Of a stretch of 64,000 nt of DNA, positions 10,889-19,778 are shown piece after piece (within the stretch, counting starts at the first letter, position 1; each line of letters starts with the position of its first letter). A program made the translations under genes and the position numbers. The notes under the pieces are model-generated. The model was not told the origin of the DNA. It made no database searches and saw only the letters and a list, made by a program, of their open reading frames with translations. This stretch comes from JAHEGP01 sp963792875 (GTDB lineage Bacteria > Pseudomonadota > Gammaproteobacteria > Pseudomonadales > JAHEGP01): the NCBI GenBank assembly GCA_963792875.1, contig CAWBXV010000002.1, positions 558,001 through 622,000 of the forward strand, in the 5' to 3' direction.

Positions 10889-11334
10889 GTCAACTCCTTC
10901 GCAGAGGCAGGGAAAACAGCGCGAGGCGCACTGGCACCGGCCGCAAGGCCGGCACGCGAGGCGGCAGTCAGTCATCCAGACGACATGACGACATCTTGAC
11001 CGCCTTGGCCGGCGCCGCCGATCAGGCAGATCATAGCGGTAATAGGCGCCGCGGAGAAGGCCGCCAACCTAGCCAGAAGGCTGGTAGCAGGGCTGACAAC
11101 AGACGTCAAGACTGGTGGAAAACTGATCAGCATGGCTTTACACTGGCCTCTCGTCACGGTTGAACGATGGGTGGCGCGTCAGGGGATCGCTATCAATCTG
11201 CCGAGCCTCCCCGGGCGCGCACTTGCAGGGTCGCTTGCCGCAGCTGCGCTTCGCAGCTTGCCGGACAGCGACACCCCACCCAACCCATGACAACTGGTTT
11301 GGATTACTAGGAAGTCAATCTGGGAGTTATCTCT
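10889..11334. other. Divergent intergenic region upstream of pflB
   Basis: This 446-bp spacer separates the minus-strand hydratase from pflB. At 11183-11196 the sequence GGGAT-CGCT-ATCAA matches the FNR consensus TTGAT-N4-ATCAA at 8 of 10 fixed positions, about 140 bp before pflB. This is suggestive for an anaerobically induced gene but weak. I see no coding sequence here and no clear sigma70 pair. Confidence 0.35.
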
Positions 11335-13629
11335 ATGATTTCGGATAAAAAAGACGTATTTGCCGACGCTTGGCGCAACTTCACCACCGGCGAGTGGAAG
11401 GCAGAGGTCAACGTTCGCGATTTCATCCAAAACAACTACACCCCCTATGAGGGCGACGACAGCTTTCTCGAAGATGCCACGCTCGCCACCCAAGAACTCT
11501 GGGACAAGGTGATGGTGGGCATCAAGCAGGAAAACGCCACCCATGCGCCCATCGATTTCGATAACGAAATCGCCGCCACTGTGACCTCGCACGGCGCCGG
11601 CTACATCGACCGCGAGCTGGAAACCGTCGTCGGGCTGCAGACCGACGCCCCGCTCAAGCGGGCGATCATCTGCAACGGCGGCATCCGCATGGCCGAGACC
11701 TCCTGCAAGGTCTACGGCAAAGAGCTCAACCCCCAGATTTCCAAGATATTCACCGAGTACCGCAAGACCCACAATGCCGGCGTGTTCGACGTCTACACGC
11801 CCGACATCAAGGCCGCACGCAAATCCGGCATCATCACCGGCCTGCCGGACGCCTATGGCCGCGGGCGCATCATCGGCGACTACCGCCGGGTGGCGCTGTA
11901 CGGCATCGACCTGCTCATCAAGGACAAGAAGGGCCAGCACGCCAGCCTCGACCGCCCCCTCACCGAGTGCGCGACGTCGGCTGAGCTGGAGTCCAAGCTG
12001 CGCCTGCGCGAGGAACTCGCCGAACAGGTGCGCGCGCTGCAGGACATGAAGACCATGGCGATGGCCTACGGCTTCGATATCTCCATGCCGGCCAAGACCG
12101 CCCAGGAGGCCGTCCAGTGGACCTATTTCGGCTACCTGGCCGCGATCAAGAGCCAGAACGGCGCCGCCATGAGCCTGGGCCGCGTGGCGACCTTCCTCGA
12201 CATCTACCTGCAGCGGGATATCGATGAAGGCAAGCTCACCGAGAAGAAGGCCCAGGAACTGATCGACCACTTCGTCATGAAGCTGCGCATGGTGCGCTTT
12301 CTGCGCACGCCGGAATACGACGAGCTGTTCTCCGGCGACCCCATCTGGGCCACCGAATCGATCGGCGGCATGGGCCTCGATGGGCGCACGCTGGTGACCA
12401 GGAGCTGTTTCCGCTTCCTGCACACGCTCTATACCATGGGGCCGAGCCCGGAGCCCAACATCACCGTGCTGTGGTCCGAGCAGATGCCCGCCAACTTCAA
12501 GCGCTTCTGCGCCAAGGTGTCCATCGACACCAGCTCGATCCAGTATGAGAACGACGACCTCATGCGCAACGATCTGAATTCCGACGACTACGCCATCGCC
12601 TGCTGCGTCAGCCCCATGGTCATCGGCAAACAGATGCAGTTCTTCGGCGCGCGCTGCAACCTGGCCAAGGCCCTGCTGTACGCCATCAACGGCGGCGTCG
12701 ACGAAAAACTGAAGGTTCAGATCGCGCCCCCCACCGAGCGGCTCACCGGCGACGTGCTGGATTACGACGAGGTCATGGCACGCTTTGACACCATCATGGA
12801 CTGGCTGGCCAAGCAGTACGTGCTGGCGCTGAACTGCATCCACTTCATGCACGACAAGTACGCCTACGAGACCCCGCAGATGGCGCTGCACGACCGCGAC
12901 GTCGAACGCAAGCTCGCCTGCGGCATCGCCGGCCTGTCCATCTGCGCCGACTCACTGTCCGCCATCAAGTACGCCAAGGTGCGGCCGATCCGCGACGAGA
13001 ACGGCATCGCGATCAACTACGAGCGCGAGGGCGACTTCCCCACATTCGGCAACAACGACCCCAAAGTCGACTCGATTGCCTCGATGCTGGTGGAGACCTT
13101 CATGAAGAAGATCATGGAGCAGCCCATCTACCGCAACGCCACCCCCACCCAGTCGATCCTGACCATCACCTCCAACGTGGTGTACGGCAAGAAGACGGGG
13201 GCGACGCCGGGCGGCCGCCTCGCGGGCGAGCCGTTCGCGCCCGGCGCCAACCCCATGCACGGCCGCGACACCAAGGGCGCGGTGGCGTCCCTGGCGTCCG
13301 TCGCCAGCCTGCCGTACGAGTATGCCAAAGACGGCATCTCCTACACCTTCTCCATCGTGCCCAAGGCGCTGGGCAAGGCGCGGGACAAACAGGAGGACAA
13401 CCTGGTCGGCCTGCTCGATGGCTACTTCGCCCACGACGAGAACCAGCAGAGCGGCCAGCACGTCAACATCAACGTGATGAACCGCGAGATGCTGCTCGAG
13501 GCCATGGAGAAACCGGAGAACTTCCCCCAGCTCACCATCCGGGTCTCGGGCTATGCCGTGCGCTTCAACGCGCTGACCCGTGAGCAGCAGCAGGATGTCG
13601 TGTCGCGCACCTTCACCGCATCGCTCTAG
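11335..13629 (+). CDS. pflB: Formate C-acetyltransferase (pyruvate formate-lyase)
   Basis: Glycyl-radical enzyme converting pyruvate and CoA to acetyl-CoA and formate under anoxia, in the cytoplasm. It is 764 residues long (E. coli PflB is 760). The adjacent catalytic cysteines are Cys423-Cys424 (ACCVSPM) and the radical glycine is Gly739 in RVSGYAVRF. Both are offset by five from E. coli Cys418/419 and Gly734, so the enzyme is colinear and intact. This full-length match separates it from glycerol dehydratase-like or TdcE-like relatives only by degree; PflB is the best reading. GGGAG precedes the ATG. The activase gene follows 18 bp downstream. A weak FNR-like site lies upstream. Confidence 0.96.
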   Translation: MISDKKDVFADAWRNFTTGEWKAEVNVRDFIQNNYTPYEGDDSFLEDATLATQELWDKVMVGIKQENATHAPIDFDNEIAATVTSHGAGYIDRELETVVGLQTDAPLKRAIICNGGIRMAETSCKVYGKELNPQISKIFTEYRKTHNAGVFDVYTPDIKAARKSGIITGLPDAYGRGRIIGDYRRVALYGIDLLIKDKKGQHASLDRPLTECATSAELESKLRLREELAEQVRALQDMKTMAMAYGFDISMPAKTAQEAVQWTYFGYLAAIKSQNGAAMSLGRVATFLDIYLQRDIDEGKLTEKKAQELIDHFVMKLRMVRFLRTPEYDELFSGDPIWATESIGGMGLDGRTLVTRSCFRFLHTLYTMGPSPEPNITVLWSEQMPANFKRFCAKVSIDTSSIQYENDDLMRNDLNSDDYAIACCVSPMVIGKQMQFFGARCNLAKALLYAINGGVDEKLKVQIAPPTERLTGDVLDYDEVMARFDTIMDWLAKQYVLALNCIHFMHDKYAYETPQMALHDRDVERKLACGIAGLSICADSLSAIKYAKVRPIRDENGIAINYEREGDFPTFGNNDPKVDSIASMLVETFMKKIMEQPIYRNATPTQSILTITSNVVYGKKTGATPGGRLAGEPFAPGANPMHGRDTKGAVASLASVASLPYEYAKDGISYTFSIVPKALGKARDKQEDNLVGLLDGYFAHDENQQSGQHVNINVMNREMLLEAMEKPENFPQLTIRVSGYAVRFNALTREQQQDVVSRTFTASL

Positions 13630-13647
13630 CACTGAGGAGGGGACGGC

Positions 13648-14388
13648 ATGAGCGTCACCGGTCGCATCCACTCAGTAGAAACCTGCGGCACCACGGACGG
13701 TCCCGGCATCCGCTACATCCTGTTTATGCAGGGTTGCCTGATGCGCTGCAAGTACTGCCACAACCGGGATACGTGGGCCACCAAGGGCGGCTACGAACTG
13801 AGTGTGGAAGACGTCATGAAAGACGTGCGACGCTACCGGCGCTTCTTCAAGTCCAGCGGAGGCGGGATCACCGCCTCCGGCGGCGAAGCCTCCCTGCAGC
13901 CGGCCTTTATCGGCGCCCTGTTCGAGGCCGCCCGCAAGGACGGCATCCACACCTGCCTGGACACCAACGGCTACATCAAGCGCTACACCAGCGACATCAA
14001 GGCGATGATCGACGCCACCGACCTGATGCTGCTCGACATCAAGCAGATGAATGACGAGAAGCACATCGAGCTGACCAAGGTCACCAACCGGTACACGCTG
14101 AAGCTGGCCCAGTATCTTGCGGACATCAACAAGCCCGCGTGGATCCGCTACGTGGTGGTTGCGGGCTGGACCGATGCCGACGAGGATATCCGGGCCCTTG
14201 GCGAATTCCTGCAGCCGATGCAGAACATCGAGAAGGTCGAACTGCTGCCGTTCCACCAGCTCGGCTCGCACAAGTGGGAGGTCTTCAGGGACAATTACGA
14301 GTTCAAGGAGCTCAAGCCGCCCAGCAAGGAATCGCTGGACCACATCGTCGCCGTTCTCGGCGAGCATGGCGTGACCGCCACGTATTGA
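13648..14388 (+). CDS. pflA: Pyruvate formate-lyase 1-activating enzyme (radical SAM)
   Basis: Radical-SAM activase that places the glycyl radical on PflB using S-adenosylmethionine and a [4Fe-4S] cluster. It has 246 residues, the same length as E. coli PflA. The cluster cysteines are Cys30, Cys34 and Cys37 (CLMRCKYC), one residue later than in E. coli. The glycine-rich SAM segment is SSGGGITASGGEASLQ. There is no inserted ferredoxin domain, which fits the PflA rather than the glycerol-dehydratase activase type. AGGAGG precedes the ATG. It forms an operon with pflB. No focA formate channel is adjacent. Confidence 0.95.
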   Translation: MSVTGRIHSVETCGTTDGPGIRYILFMQGCLMRCKYCHNRDTWATKGGYELSVEDVMKDVRRYRRFFKSSGGGITASGGEASLQPAFIGALFEAARKDGIHTCLDTNGYIKRYTSDIKAMIDATDLMLLDIKQMNDEKHIELTKVTNRYTLKLAQYLADINKPAWIRYVVVAGWTDADEDIRALGEFLQPMQNIEKVELLPFHQLGSHKWEVFRDNYEFKELKPPSKESLDHIVAVLGEHGVTATY

Positions 14389-14562
14389 AGCGACCAGCCG
14401 AGCCGGCCATCGCAGCCGCGCCAGCATGACTGGCGATGGCGCCAGAGCGTTCCGAGCGCGAGTGCACGGCGGCGCCTGTCGGGCCGATGGTCGCCAGTCG
14501 CCACCCAAGCTGCTATAGTCAGCGGCCTCTGTAGACGCCAGATTGTCAGGCCTGCCCCCGAC

Positions 14563-15198
14563 GTGCCAGCAGACCACCCCCATCAAGACCGCCCCCTGAC
14601 CGGTTGCCCGGAATGCGACCTGCTGTTCCGCCTGCCCGCGATGGCCCCGGGCGACACGGCGCTGTGTCCGCGCTGTGGCTACGTGGTCACCAGCAACGTG
14701 CGCGATGGCTTCTATCGACCGCTGATCTACGCCGCCACCGGGCTGATGTTCCTGGCCATCGCCATGGCCTTTCCCTTTCTTTCACTGCGCTCCTCGGGCA
14801 TGGAGAACAGCATGACCCTGCCCGCCATGATCACGTCGCTGGCCTTTTTCGGCGAGGATGTCGTCGCCGGCCTGGTGCTCTGCTTTGTCTTCGTCATTCC
14901 AGCGCTGATACTCGGCTGCATCACGGTATTGTGCCAGCTGCTGCTGCTGGAGCGGCACTACCGCTGGCTGCCGCTGCTGGCCAGAACACTGTTCCAGCTG
15001 AACGCCTGGGCCATGGTCGAGGTGTTCGCCATCGGCGTCATCGTCAGCCTGGTCAAGATCATGCACATGGCCCGGGTGGAGCTGGGCATGGCATTCTGGG
15101 GCTATCTCGCCTTTGCCCTGTGCTTTCTCCTGGCCATGAAGAACCTCGACCGCCTGCTGGTCTGGAGCACTATCGACCGCCTGAGGCCGCTGGCATGA
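14563..15198 (+). CDS. pqiA: PqiA-like membrane protein, first copy (zinc-ribbon, 4 TM)
   Basis: A 211-residue half-length PqiA (paraquat-inducible protein A/YebS family) inner-membrane protein. An N-terminal zinc ribbon with two Cys-x2-Cys pairs (CPEC and CPRC) is followed by four hydrophobic segments. In E. coli one polypeptide carries both halves; here they are two genes. The start is GTG at 14563, since the only later ATG would cut through the zinc ribbon. The stop overlaps the next start by 4 bp. With PqiB and PqiC it is expected to form a trans-envelope lipid-transport or membrane-integrity system. The upstream 174 bp after pflA carries a short CGCCAG/CTGGCG hairpin without a T-run. Confidence 0.85.
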   Translation: MPADHPHQDRPLTGCPECDLLFRLPAMAPGDTALCPRCGYVVTSNVRDGFYRPLIYAATGLMFLAIAMAFPFLSLRSSGMENSMTLPAMITSLAFFGEDVVAGLVLCFVFVIPALILGCITVLCQLLLLERHYRWLPLLARTLFQLNAWAMVEVFAIGVIVSLVKIMHMARVELGMAFWGYLAFALCFLLAMKNLDRLLVWSTIDRLRPLA

Positions 15199-15803
15199 CC
15201 ACGGCACTCGAGCGGGGCCTGGCGGTGTGTCACGTGTGCCTGGCCCTCAACCCGCTGCATGACCACCGCTGCCGCCGCTGTCACAGCAGCCTGCACGCGC
15301 GCACGCCCCACAGCATCCAGCGCACCGTGGCGCTGCTGATCACCGCCTGCATCCTCTACCTGCCGGCCAATCTGCTGCCCATCATGACCACCACATCGGT
15401 GGGCAGCGACCTGGACAGCACCATTATCGGCGGCGTCCTGGTGTTGTGGAAGACGGGCTCCTACCCCGTCGCGCTGGTGATACTCACGGCCAGCGTCATG
15501 GTGCCCATCGGCAAGATTCTGGCGCTGTCGGTGCTGTGCTGGCTCGCGCACGGCCACCGGCCCATGACGCCGGCACAGAGCGCAAGGCTCTACCGCATCA
15601 CCGATTTCATCGGCAAATGGTCGATGGTCGACGTGTTCGTCGTGGCGATTCTGGTGGCGCTGATCCAGATCGGCGACATCATGGCGGTGCGCCCCGGCGC
15701 CGCGGCGCTGGCCTTCGCGGGCGTCGTCATCTCCACCATGTTCGCGGCCGAGAGCTTCGATCCGCGCCTTATCTGGGATCGGGAGATCGCGCGGAATGAC
15801 TGA
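15195..15803 (+). CDS. PqiA-like membrane protein, second copy (zinc-ribbon, 4 TM)
   Basis: A 202-residue second PqiA half. It again has two Cys-x2-Cys pairs (CHVC and CRRC), then hydrophobic segments including LLITACILYLPANLLPIM, a stretch typical of PqiA/YebS. The ATGA overlap with the preceding gene fixes the start at 15195. It overlaps pqiB by 8 bp. The split of the E. coli two-domain PqiA into two adjacent genes is the point of note; both halves keep their zinc ribbons, so a heterodimer replacing the single protein is a fair inference. Confidence 0.87.
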   Translation: MTTALERGLAVCHVCLALNPLHDHRCRRCHSSLHARTPHSIQRTVALLITACILYLPANLLPIMTTTSVGSDLDSTIIGGVLVLWKTGSYPVALVILTASVMVPIGKILALSVLCWLAHGHRPMTPAQSARLYRITDFIGKWSMVDVFVVAILVALIQIGDIMAVRPGAAALAFAGVVISTMFAAESFDPRLIWDREIARND

Positions 15804-17415
15804 AGCCGAAGCCACCCTGCAGAGCCGCCGCCATATCTCGGGCATCTGGCTGGTGCCGCTGGTGGCGCTCGCGCTGGGCCTGTGGCTGCTGTACGAAACC
15901 TACCGCAGCAAGGGCCCCACGGTGCAGATCCACTTCGCCACCGCCGACGGCATCGAGATCGACAAGACCCGGGTCAAATTCCGCAACGTGCCGCTGGGCA
16001 AGGTCAGCGACATCGACCTGGACGACGCCCTGCACGGCGTGTGGATCACCGTGGCGATGACGCCCGAAGCCAGGCCCCTGCTGCGCGACGACACCCGCTT
16101 CTGGGTGGTGCGCCCGCGCGTGCAGGGCACCAGCGTCTCCGGGCTGGGCACCATCGTCTCCGGCGCCTATATCGAGATCGACCCCGGCACCGGCGATCAC
16201 ACCGAGAGCCATAGATTCCAGGGCATTGAGGAGATACCGCTGACCTCGTCGACGACGCAGGGCTTGCGACTGCGCCTCATCAGCGAACACACCGGCTCGC
16301 TCGGCACCGGCGACCCCGTGCTGTATCGCGGCTTCACCGTCGGCGTGGTCGAGTCGGCCAGTTTGGACGTCGACACCCAGCAGGTCAGCTACTCGGCGTT
16401 CGTCCATGCGCCATACGACCGGCTGGTCACCACCGGCACGCGCTTCTGGAACGCCAGCGGCATCTCGGCGCAGCTGTCCTCCGAGGGCGTCAAGATGCAG
16501 CTGGGCTCCCTGCAGTCGATCATCGCCGGCGGCGTGGCCTTCGACCTGCCTGCGGGCGGCGAGAAGGGCGCCGCGGCCAGCATGAACGACGTCTTCACCT
16601 TGTATCCCGATCGCACCAGCATCGACGACAATCCGCACCTCTACTTCGAGCACTTCGTCATTGAGTTCGACCAGTCACTGCGGGGGCTCAATCCGGGCGC
16701 GGTGGTCACCTACCGCGGCATCCGCATCGGCAGCGTCGTCAAGATCATGCTGCCCGAGTTCGCCGCCGAACAGGAGGCCGACGGCAGCGGCCGTCCCATC
16801 CCGGTACTGATCCGCATCGAGCCGGCGGCGCTGGGACTGGGCGACCACGAGGCCGCCGTGGAGCGCCTGCGGCAGGCCATCCCGGGCGCCATCGGCAACG
16901 GGCTGCGCGCCACCCTGGAGTCGGGCAATCTGCTGACCGGCGCGCTGTACGTCAACCTCAACTTCTACCCCGACCAGCCGCCGCCAGCGCGCGAATTCGA
17001 AGGCAGCACGGTGATACCGAGCATGGCCGGGGGGCTGGGCCAGATCCAGCAGCAGATATCCCGGCTGTTGAAAAAATTCAACAATATGGCGCTGGAGGAT
17101 ACCGTGGCGGCGGCCAACGGCACCCTGCGGGAGCTGCGGGGAACGCTCGCCGAGCTGCGCGGGCTGCTGGCCAGCGACGATACCCGCGCGCTGCCGGCGA
17201 CCTTGAACGACACCCTGGGCGAGCTGACCGGACTGCTGCGCGAGCTGTCCGCCACGGGCGGCTTTCCCGACCACATCAATCGCAGCCTGATCGAGCTCAA
17301 TGCCACGCTGCGGTCGCTGCAGGGACTGACCGACACGCTGCAGGAGCAGCCCAACTCCGTGATCTTCCCCATCAAGCACGAGGCCGACCCCATGCCGCGG
17401 GCGGGTAGACGATGA
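15796..17415 (+). CDS. pqiB: PqiB-like MCE-domain protein
   Basis: A 539-residue intermembrane-transport protein. One N-terminal transmembrane helix (LVPLVALALGLWLLY) anchors it in the inner membrane. Three MCE repeats follow at roughly residues 44-135, 160-220 and 285-390. The C-terminal 130 residues are a leucine-rich helical segment (repeats of LRELRGTLAEL type) that in E. coli PqiB forms the needle reaching toward the outer membrane. Known PqiB assembles as a hexameric tube for lipid passage. It overlaps both neighbours in the operon, implying coupled translation with the PqiA halves and PqiC. Confidence 0.92.
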   Translation: MTEAEATLQSRRHISGIWLVPLVALALGLWLLYETYRSKGPTVQIHFATADGIEIDKTRVKFRNVPLGKVSDIDLDDALHGVWITVAMTPEARPLLRDDTRFWVVRPRVQGTSVSGLGTIVSGAYIEIDPGTGDHTESHRFQGIEEIPLTSSTTQGLRLRLISEHTGSLGTGDPVLYRGFTVGVVESASLDVDTQQVSYSAFVHAPYDRLVTTGTRFWNASGISAQLSSEGVKMQLGSLQSIIAGGVAFDLPAGGEKGAAASMNDVFTLYPDRTSIDDNPHLYFEHFVIEFDQSLRGLNPGAVVTYRGIRIGSVVKIMLPEFAAEQEADGSGRPIPVLIRIEPAALGLGDHEAAVERLRQAIPGAIGNGLRATLESGNLLTGALYVNLNFYPDQPPPAREFEGSTVIPSMAGGLGQIQQQISRLLKKFNNMALEDTVAAANGTLRELRGTLAELRGLLASDDTRALPATLNDTLGELTGLLRELSATGGFPDHINRSLIELNATLRSLQGLTDTLQEQPNSVIFPIKHEADPMPRAGRR

Positions 17416-17993
17416 AGCGAGCACTGCTGGCCCTCGGCCTGCTGCTGCAGGCCTGCGCCTCCGGCACGCCGACCACCAACGAATACCTGCTGCGGGACGC
17501 CACCGCGCCGGCGCCGACGCGAGCGGGCACAGCCGAGGTCGCGCTCAACAGCGTCTGGGTCGCACCGTACCTCGACCGCGCCGGCATCGTGGTGGAAACC
17601 GCGCCCCTGCAGATCGTCGAGGCGCGCTACGAGCGCTGGGCCGAGCCCCTGGGGGCGTCCCTGCGCCGGCTCCTGCAGGTCGAGATCGCCCGCACCGCCG
17701 GCGTGGTGGTCACCGCTGCAGCGGGCCGGGAGGGCAGCGAGCTTGGCGTGGACGTCAGCGTGCACGAGTTCCACGGCGATATCAGCGGCACCGCGAGACT
17801 GATCGCAGAGTGGACGCTGCAGGGCCGCCAGGGCGCCGCCCGGCGCTTTCAGTTCGCGCGCAGCGAACAGACCCAGGGCGATGGCTATCCCGCCCTCGTC
17901 GCCAGCCAGCTGTCGCTGGCCAGGCAGCTGGGCGCCGCCATAGGCCAAAGCATCGTGCAGCATCGCGCCGCCGCCACAGCCGCCGCGCCCTGA
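17412..17993 (+). CDS. pqiC: PqiC-like outer-membrane lipoprotein (ABC-type transport auxiliary family)
   Basis: A 193-residue lipoprotein of the PqiC/DUF330 family, expected to sit on the outer membrane and dock with PqiB. The N-terminus MKRALLALGLLLQAC ends in a lipobox-like LQAC, with Cys15 as acylation site; Gln at -2 is unusual. The body NSVWVAPYLDRAGIVV and the later QLGAAIGQSI segment match the family. The 4-bp ATGA overlap with pqiB fixes the start. It is the last gene of the operon. Confidence 0.88.
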   Translation: MKRALLALGLLLQACASGTPTTNEYLLRDATAPAPTRAGTAEVALNSVWVAPYLDRAGIVVETAPLQIVEARYERWAEPLGASLRRLLQVEIARTAGVVVTAAAGREGSELGVDVSVHEFHGDISGTARLIAEWTLQGRQGAARRFQFARSEQTQGDGYPALVASQLSLARQLGAAIGQSIVQHRAAATAAAP

Positions 17994-18007
17994 ACCCGGC
18001 GAGCCGG

Positions 18008-18059
18008 CGAGGCCGTTCGGCGAGGCCGTTCGGCGAGGCCGTTCGGCGAGGCCATTCGG
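18008..18059. repeat. 13-bp tandem repeat, four units
   Basis: Four head-to-tail copies of CGAGGCCGTTCGG occupy 18008-18020, 18021-18033, 18034-18046 and 18047-18059. The first three are identical and the fourth has one G-to-A change. The array lies just after the pqiC stop and is noncoding. Perfect identity over three units suggests recent slippage. Confidence 0.95.
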
Positions 18060-18075
18060 CGGAAGCATCACACGT

Positions 18076-18104
18076 TTGTTAGCGCCACCCGCAGCTGGTA
18101 CTAT
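18076..18104 (+). promoter_or_regulatory. Candidate sigma70 promoter for the FAD-oxidase gene
   Basis: TTGTTA (18076-18081) and TACTAT (18099-18104) are separated by 17 bp; each matches its consensus at four of six positions. The start codon of the oxidoreductase lies 168 bp downstream, so a long leader would follow. Confidence 0.3.
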
Positions 18105-18271
18105 GACTATTGACAAACGCGTTGAGTTGATGATCAGCTGAGGTCGCGCCAGAGTCTCAGGCGTGCCCAGCAGGGCACCAACCCGGGGACGCTACATCAT
18201 CGCGGGCTCGTTCGTGGCGAATTCGCTCCAGGAGCCGGCAGGGAGCCCGCTTGCAAAGAAGGAGACGAGCC

Positions 18272-19648
18272 ATGACCGCCAATCCGATCGAACAGCTCCG
18301 CAGCGACCTCAAGGGCCGCGTCATCGAGCCCGGCGACGCCGACTACGACGCCGCGCGCGCACTCTGGAACGCCATGATCGACCGGCGCCCGGCGCTGATC
18401 GTGCGCTGCGCCGACGCCGGCGACGTCGGCCCGGCCATCCGCTACGCGCGGGCGCACGACCTCGCCATCGCCCTGCGCGGCGCGGGTCACAACATCGCCG
18501 GCAACGCCTGCTGTGACGGCGGCATGGTCATCGACCTTGGCGCCATGACCGGCGTCAGCGTCGACGCGGCACAGCGGCGAGCCCTGGTGGAGCCGGGCGC
18601 CACCCTGGCCGCTATCGACGCGGCCACCGCACCGCACGGGCTCGCCCTGCCCGTGGGCATCAATTCCACCACCGGCATCGCCGGCCTGACGCTGGGCGGC
18701 GGTTTCGGCTGGCTGACGCGCAAGTATGGGATGACCGTCGACAATCTGCTCTCCGCCGAGGTGACCCTGGCCAACGGCGATCGCGTGCATGCCAGCGCCG
18801 ATGACAACCCTGATCTGTTCTGGGCGCTGCGGGGCGGCGGCGGCAATTTCGGCGTCGTCACCCGCTTCGAGTTCCAGCTGCAGCCGGTGGGGCCGGCGGT
18901 GTACGCCGGCCTGCTGGTCTTTCCCGTGCAGCTGGCCCCCCAGCTGCTGCGCCAGTACCGTGACTTCGTCGCCGCCGCTCCCGAGGAGCTGACGGTCTGG
19001 TTCGTACTGCGCAAGGCGCCGCCCCTGCCGTTCCTGCCGGAGCCGGTTCACGGCAGCGACGTGGTGGTCGTGGCGCTGTGCTACTGCGGCGACCCGGCCG
19101 AGGGCGAGCAGCTGTGCGCGCCGTTGCGGCAATTCGGCGAAGCGCACGGCACGCACCTGGGGGTCATGCCGCTGACCGACTGGCAGCAGGCCTTCGACCC
19201 GCTGCTGACCAAAGGCGCCCGCAATTACTGGAAAACCCATAATTTTTCCGAGCTGAGCGACGGCGCCCTGGACACCTTGATCGACTGCGCCGCCACTCTG
19301 CCGACCGGCCAGTGCGAGATCTTTATCGCCCATATCGCCGGCGCCGCCAACCGGGTGGCGGCGGACGCCATGGCCTACGGGCATCGCGATGCCCGCTTTG
19401 TCATGAACGTGCACGGCCGCTGGGATGACGCCGGGGACGACGCGCGCTGCAGAGCCTGGGCCAGGGAAACCTTCGATGCGACCAGGCCCTTTGCCTCGGG
19501 CGGCGCCTATATCAACTTCATGACAGAGGACGAGAGCGCCCGGGTCGATGACGCCTTCGGCCCCAACCTGACGCGCCTCCGTCAGATCAAGCGGCACTAC
19601 GACCCCGACAACGCCTTTCACTTCAATCAGAACATCCAGCCGGAGTGA
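18272..19648 (+). CDS. FAD-binding (BBE/berberine-bridge-like) oxidoreductase
   Basis: A 458-residue flavoprotein of the vanillyl-alcohol-oxidase/BBE superfamily, oxidising a small alcohol, sugar or phenolic substrate. The PCMH FAD domain shows RGAGHNIAG, whose histidine is the usual 8-alpha covalent FAD attachment site. The second attachment cysteine of bicovalent enzymes is absent: the equivalent loop reads VGINSTTGIAGLTLGGGFG. The C-terminus has the BBE segment RLRQIKRHYDPDNAFHFNQN. The ATG at 18272 follows AAGGAG at 18258-18263. It is monocistronic. The substrate is not predictable. Confidence 0.88.
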   Translation: MTANPIEQLRSDLKGRVIEPGDADYDAARALWNAMIDRRPALIVRCADAGDVGPAIRYARAHDLAIALRGAGHNIAGNACCDGGMVIDLGAMTGVSVDAAQRRALVEPGATLAAIDAATAPHGLALPVGINSTTGIAGLTLGGGFGWLTRKYGMTVDNLLSAEVTLANGDRVHASADDNPDLFWALRGGGGNFGVVTRFEFQLQPVGPAVYAGLLVFPVQLAPQLLRQYRDFVAAAPEELTVWFVLRKAPPLPFLPEPVHGSDVVVVALCYCGDPAEGEQLCAPLRQFGEAHGTHLGVMPLTDWQQAFDPLLTKGARNYWKTHNFSELSDGALDTLIDCAATLPTGQCEIFIAHIAGAANRVAADAMAYGHRDARFVMNVHGRWDDAGDDARCRAWARETFDATRPFASGGAYINFMTEDESARVDDAFGPNLTRLRQIKRHYDPDNAFHFNQNIQPE

Positions 19649-19778
19649 CGGCGGCCGGTCGGCGTGCATACCCGGTTGCAGCCGGCGCCAGCGGTCGCTG
19701 ACTGGTCGCCCGGGCTTCTGATGCCCGCTACCGCGTGCGCAGCAACGAGCCCGGCCGGGGCACCAGGCGGCGGCAGGC

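Noticed and set aside
10972..11157. 61-codon minus-strand frame between the hydratase and pflB
   Set aside because: No ribosome site or family-like sequence; lies in a regulatory spacer.
18008..18059. Short regularly repeated units as a possible CRISPR
   Set aside because: Units are 13 bp and contiguous, without spacers; no cas genes.
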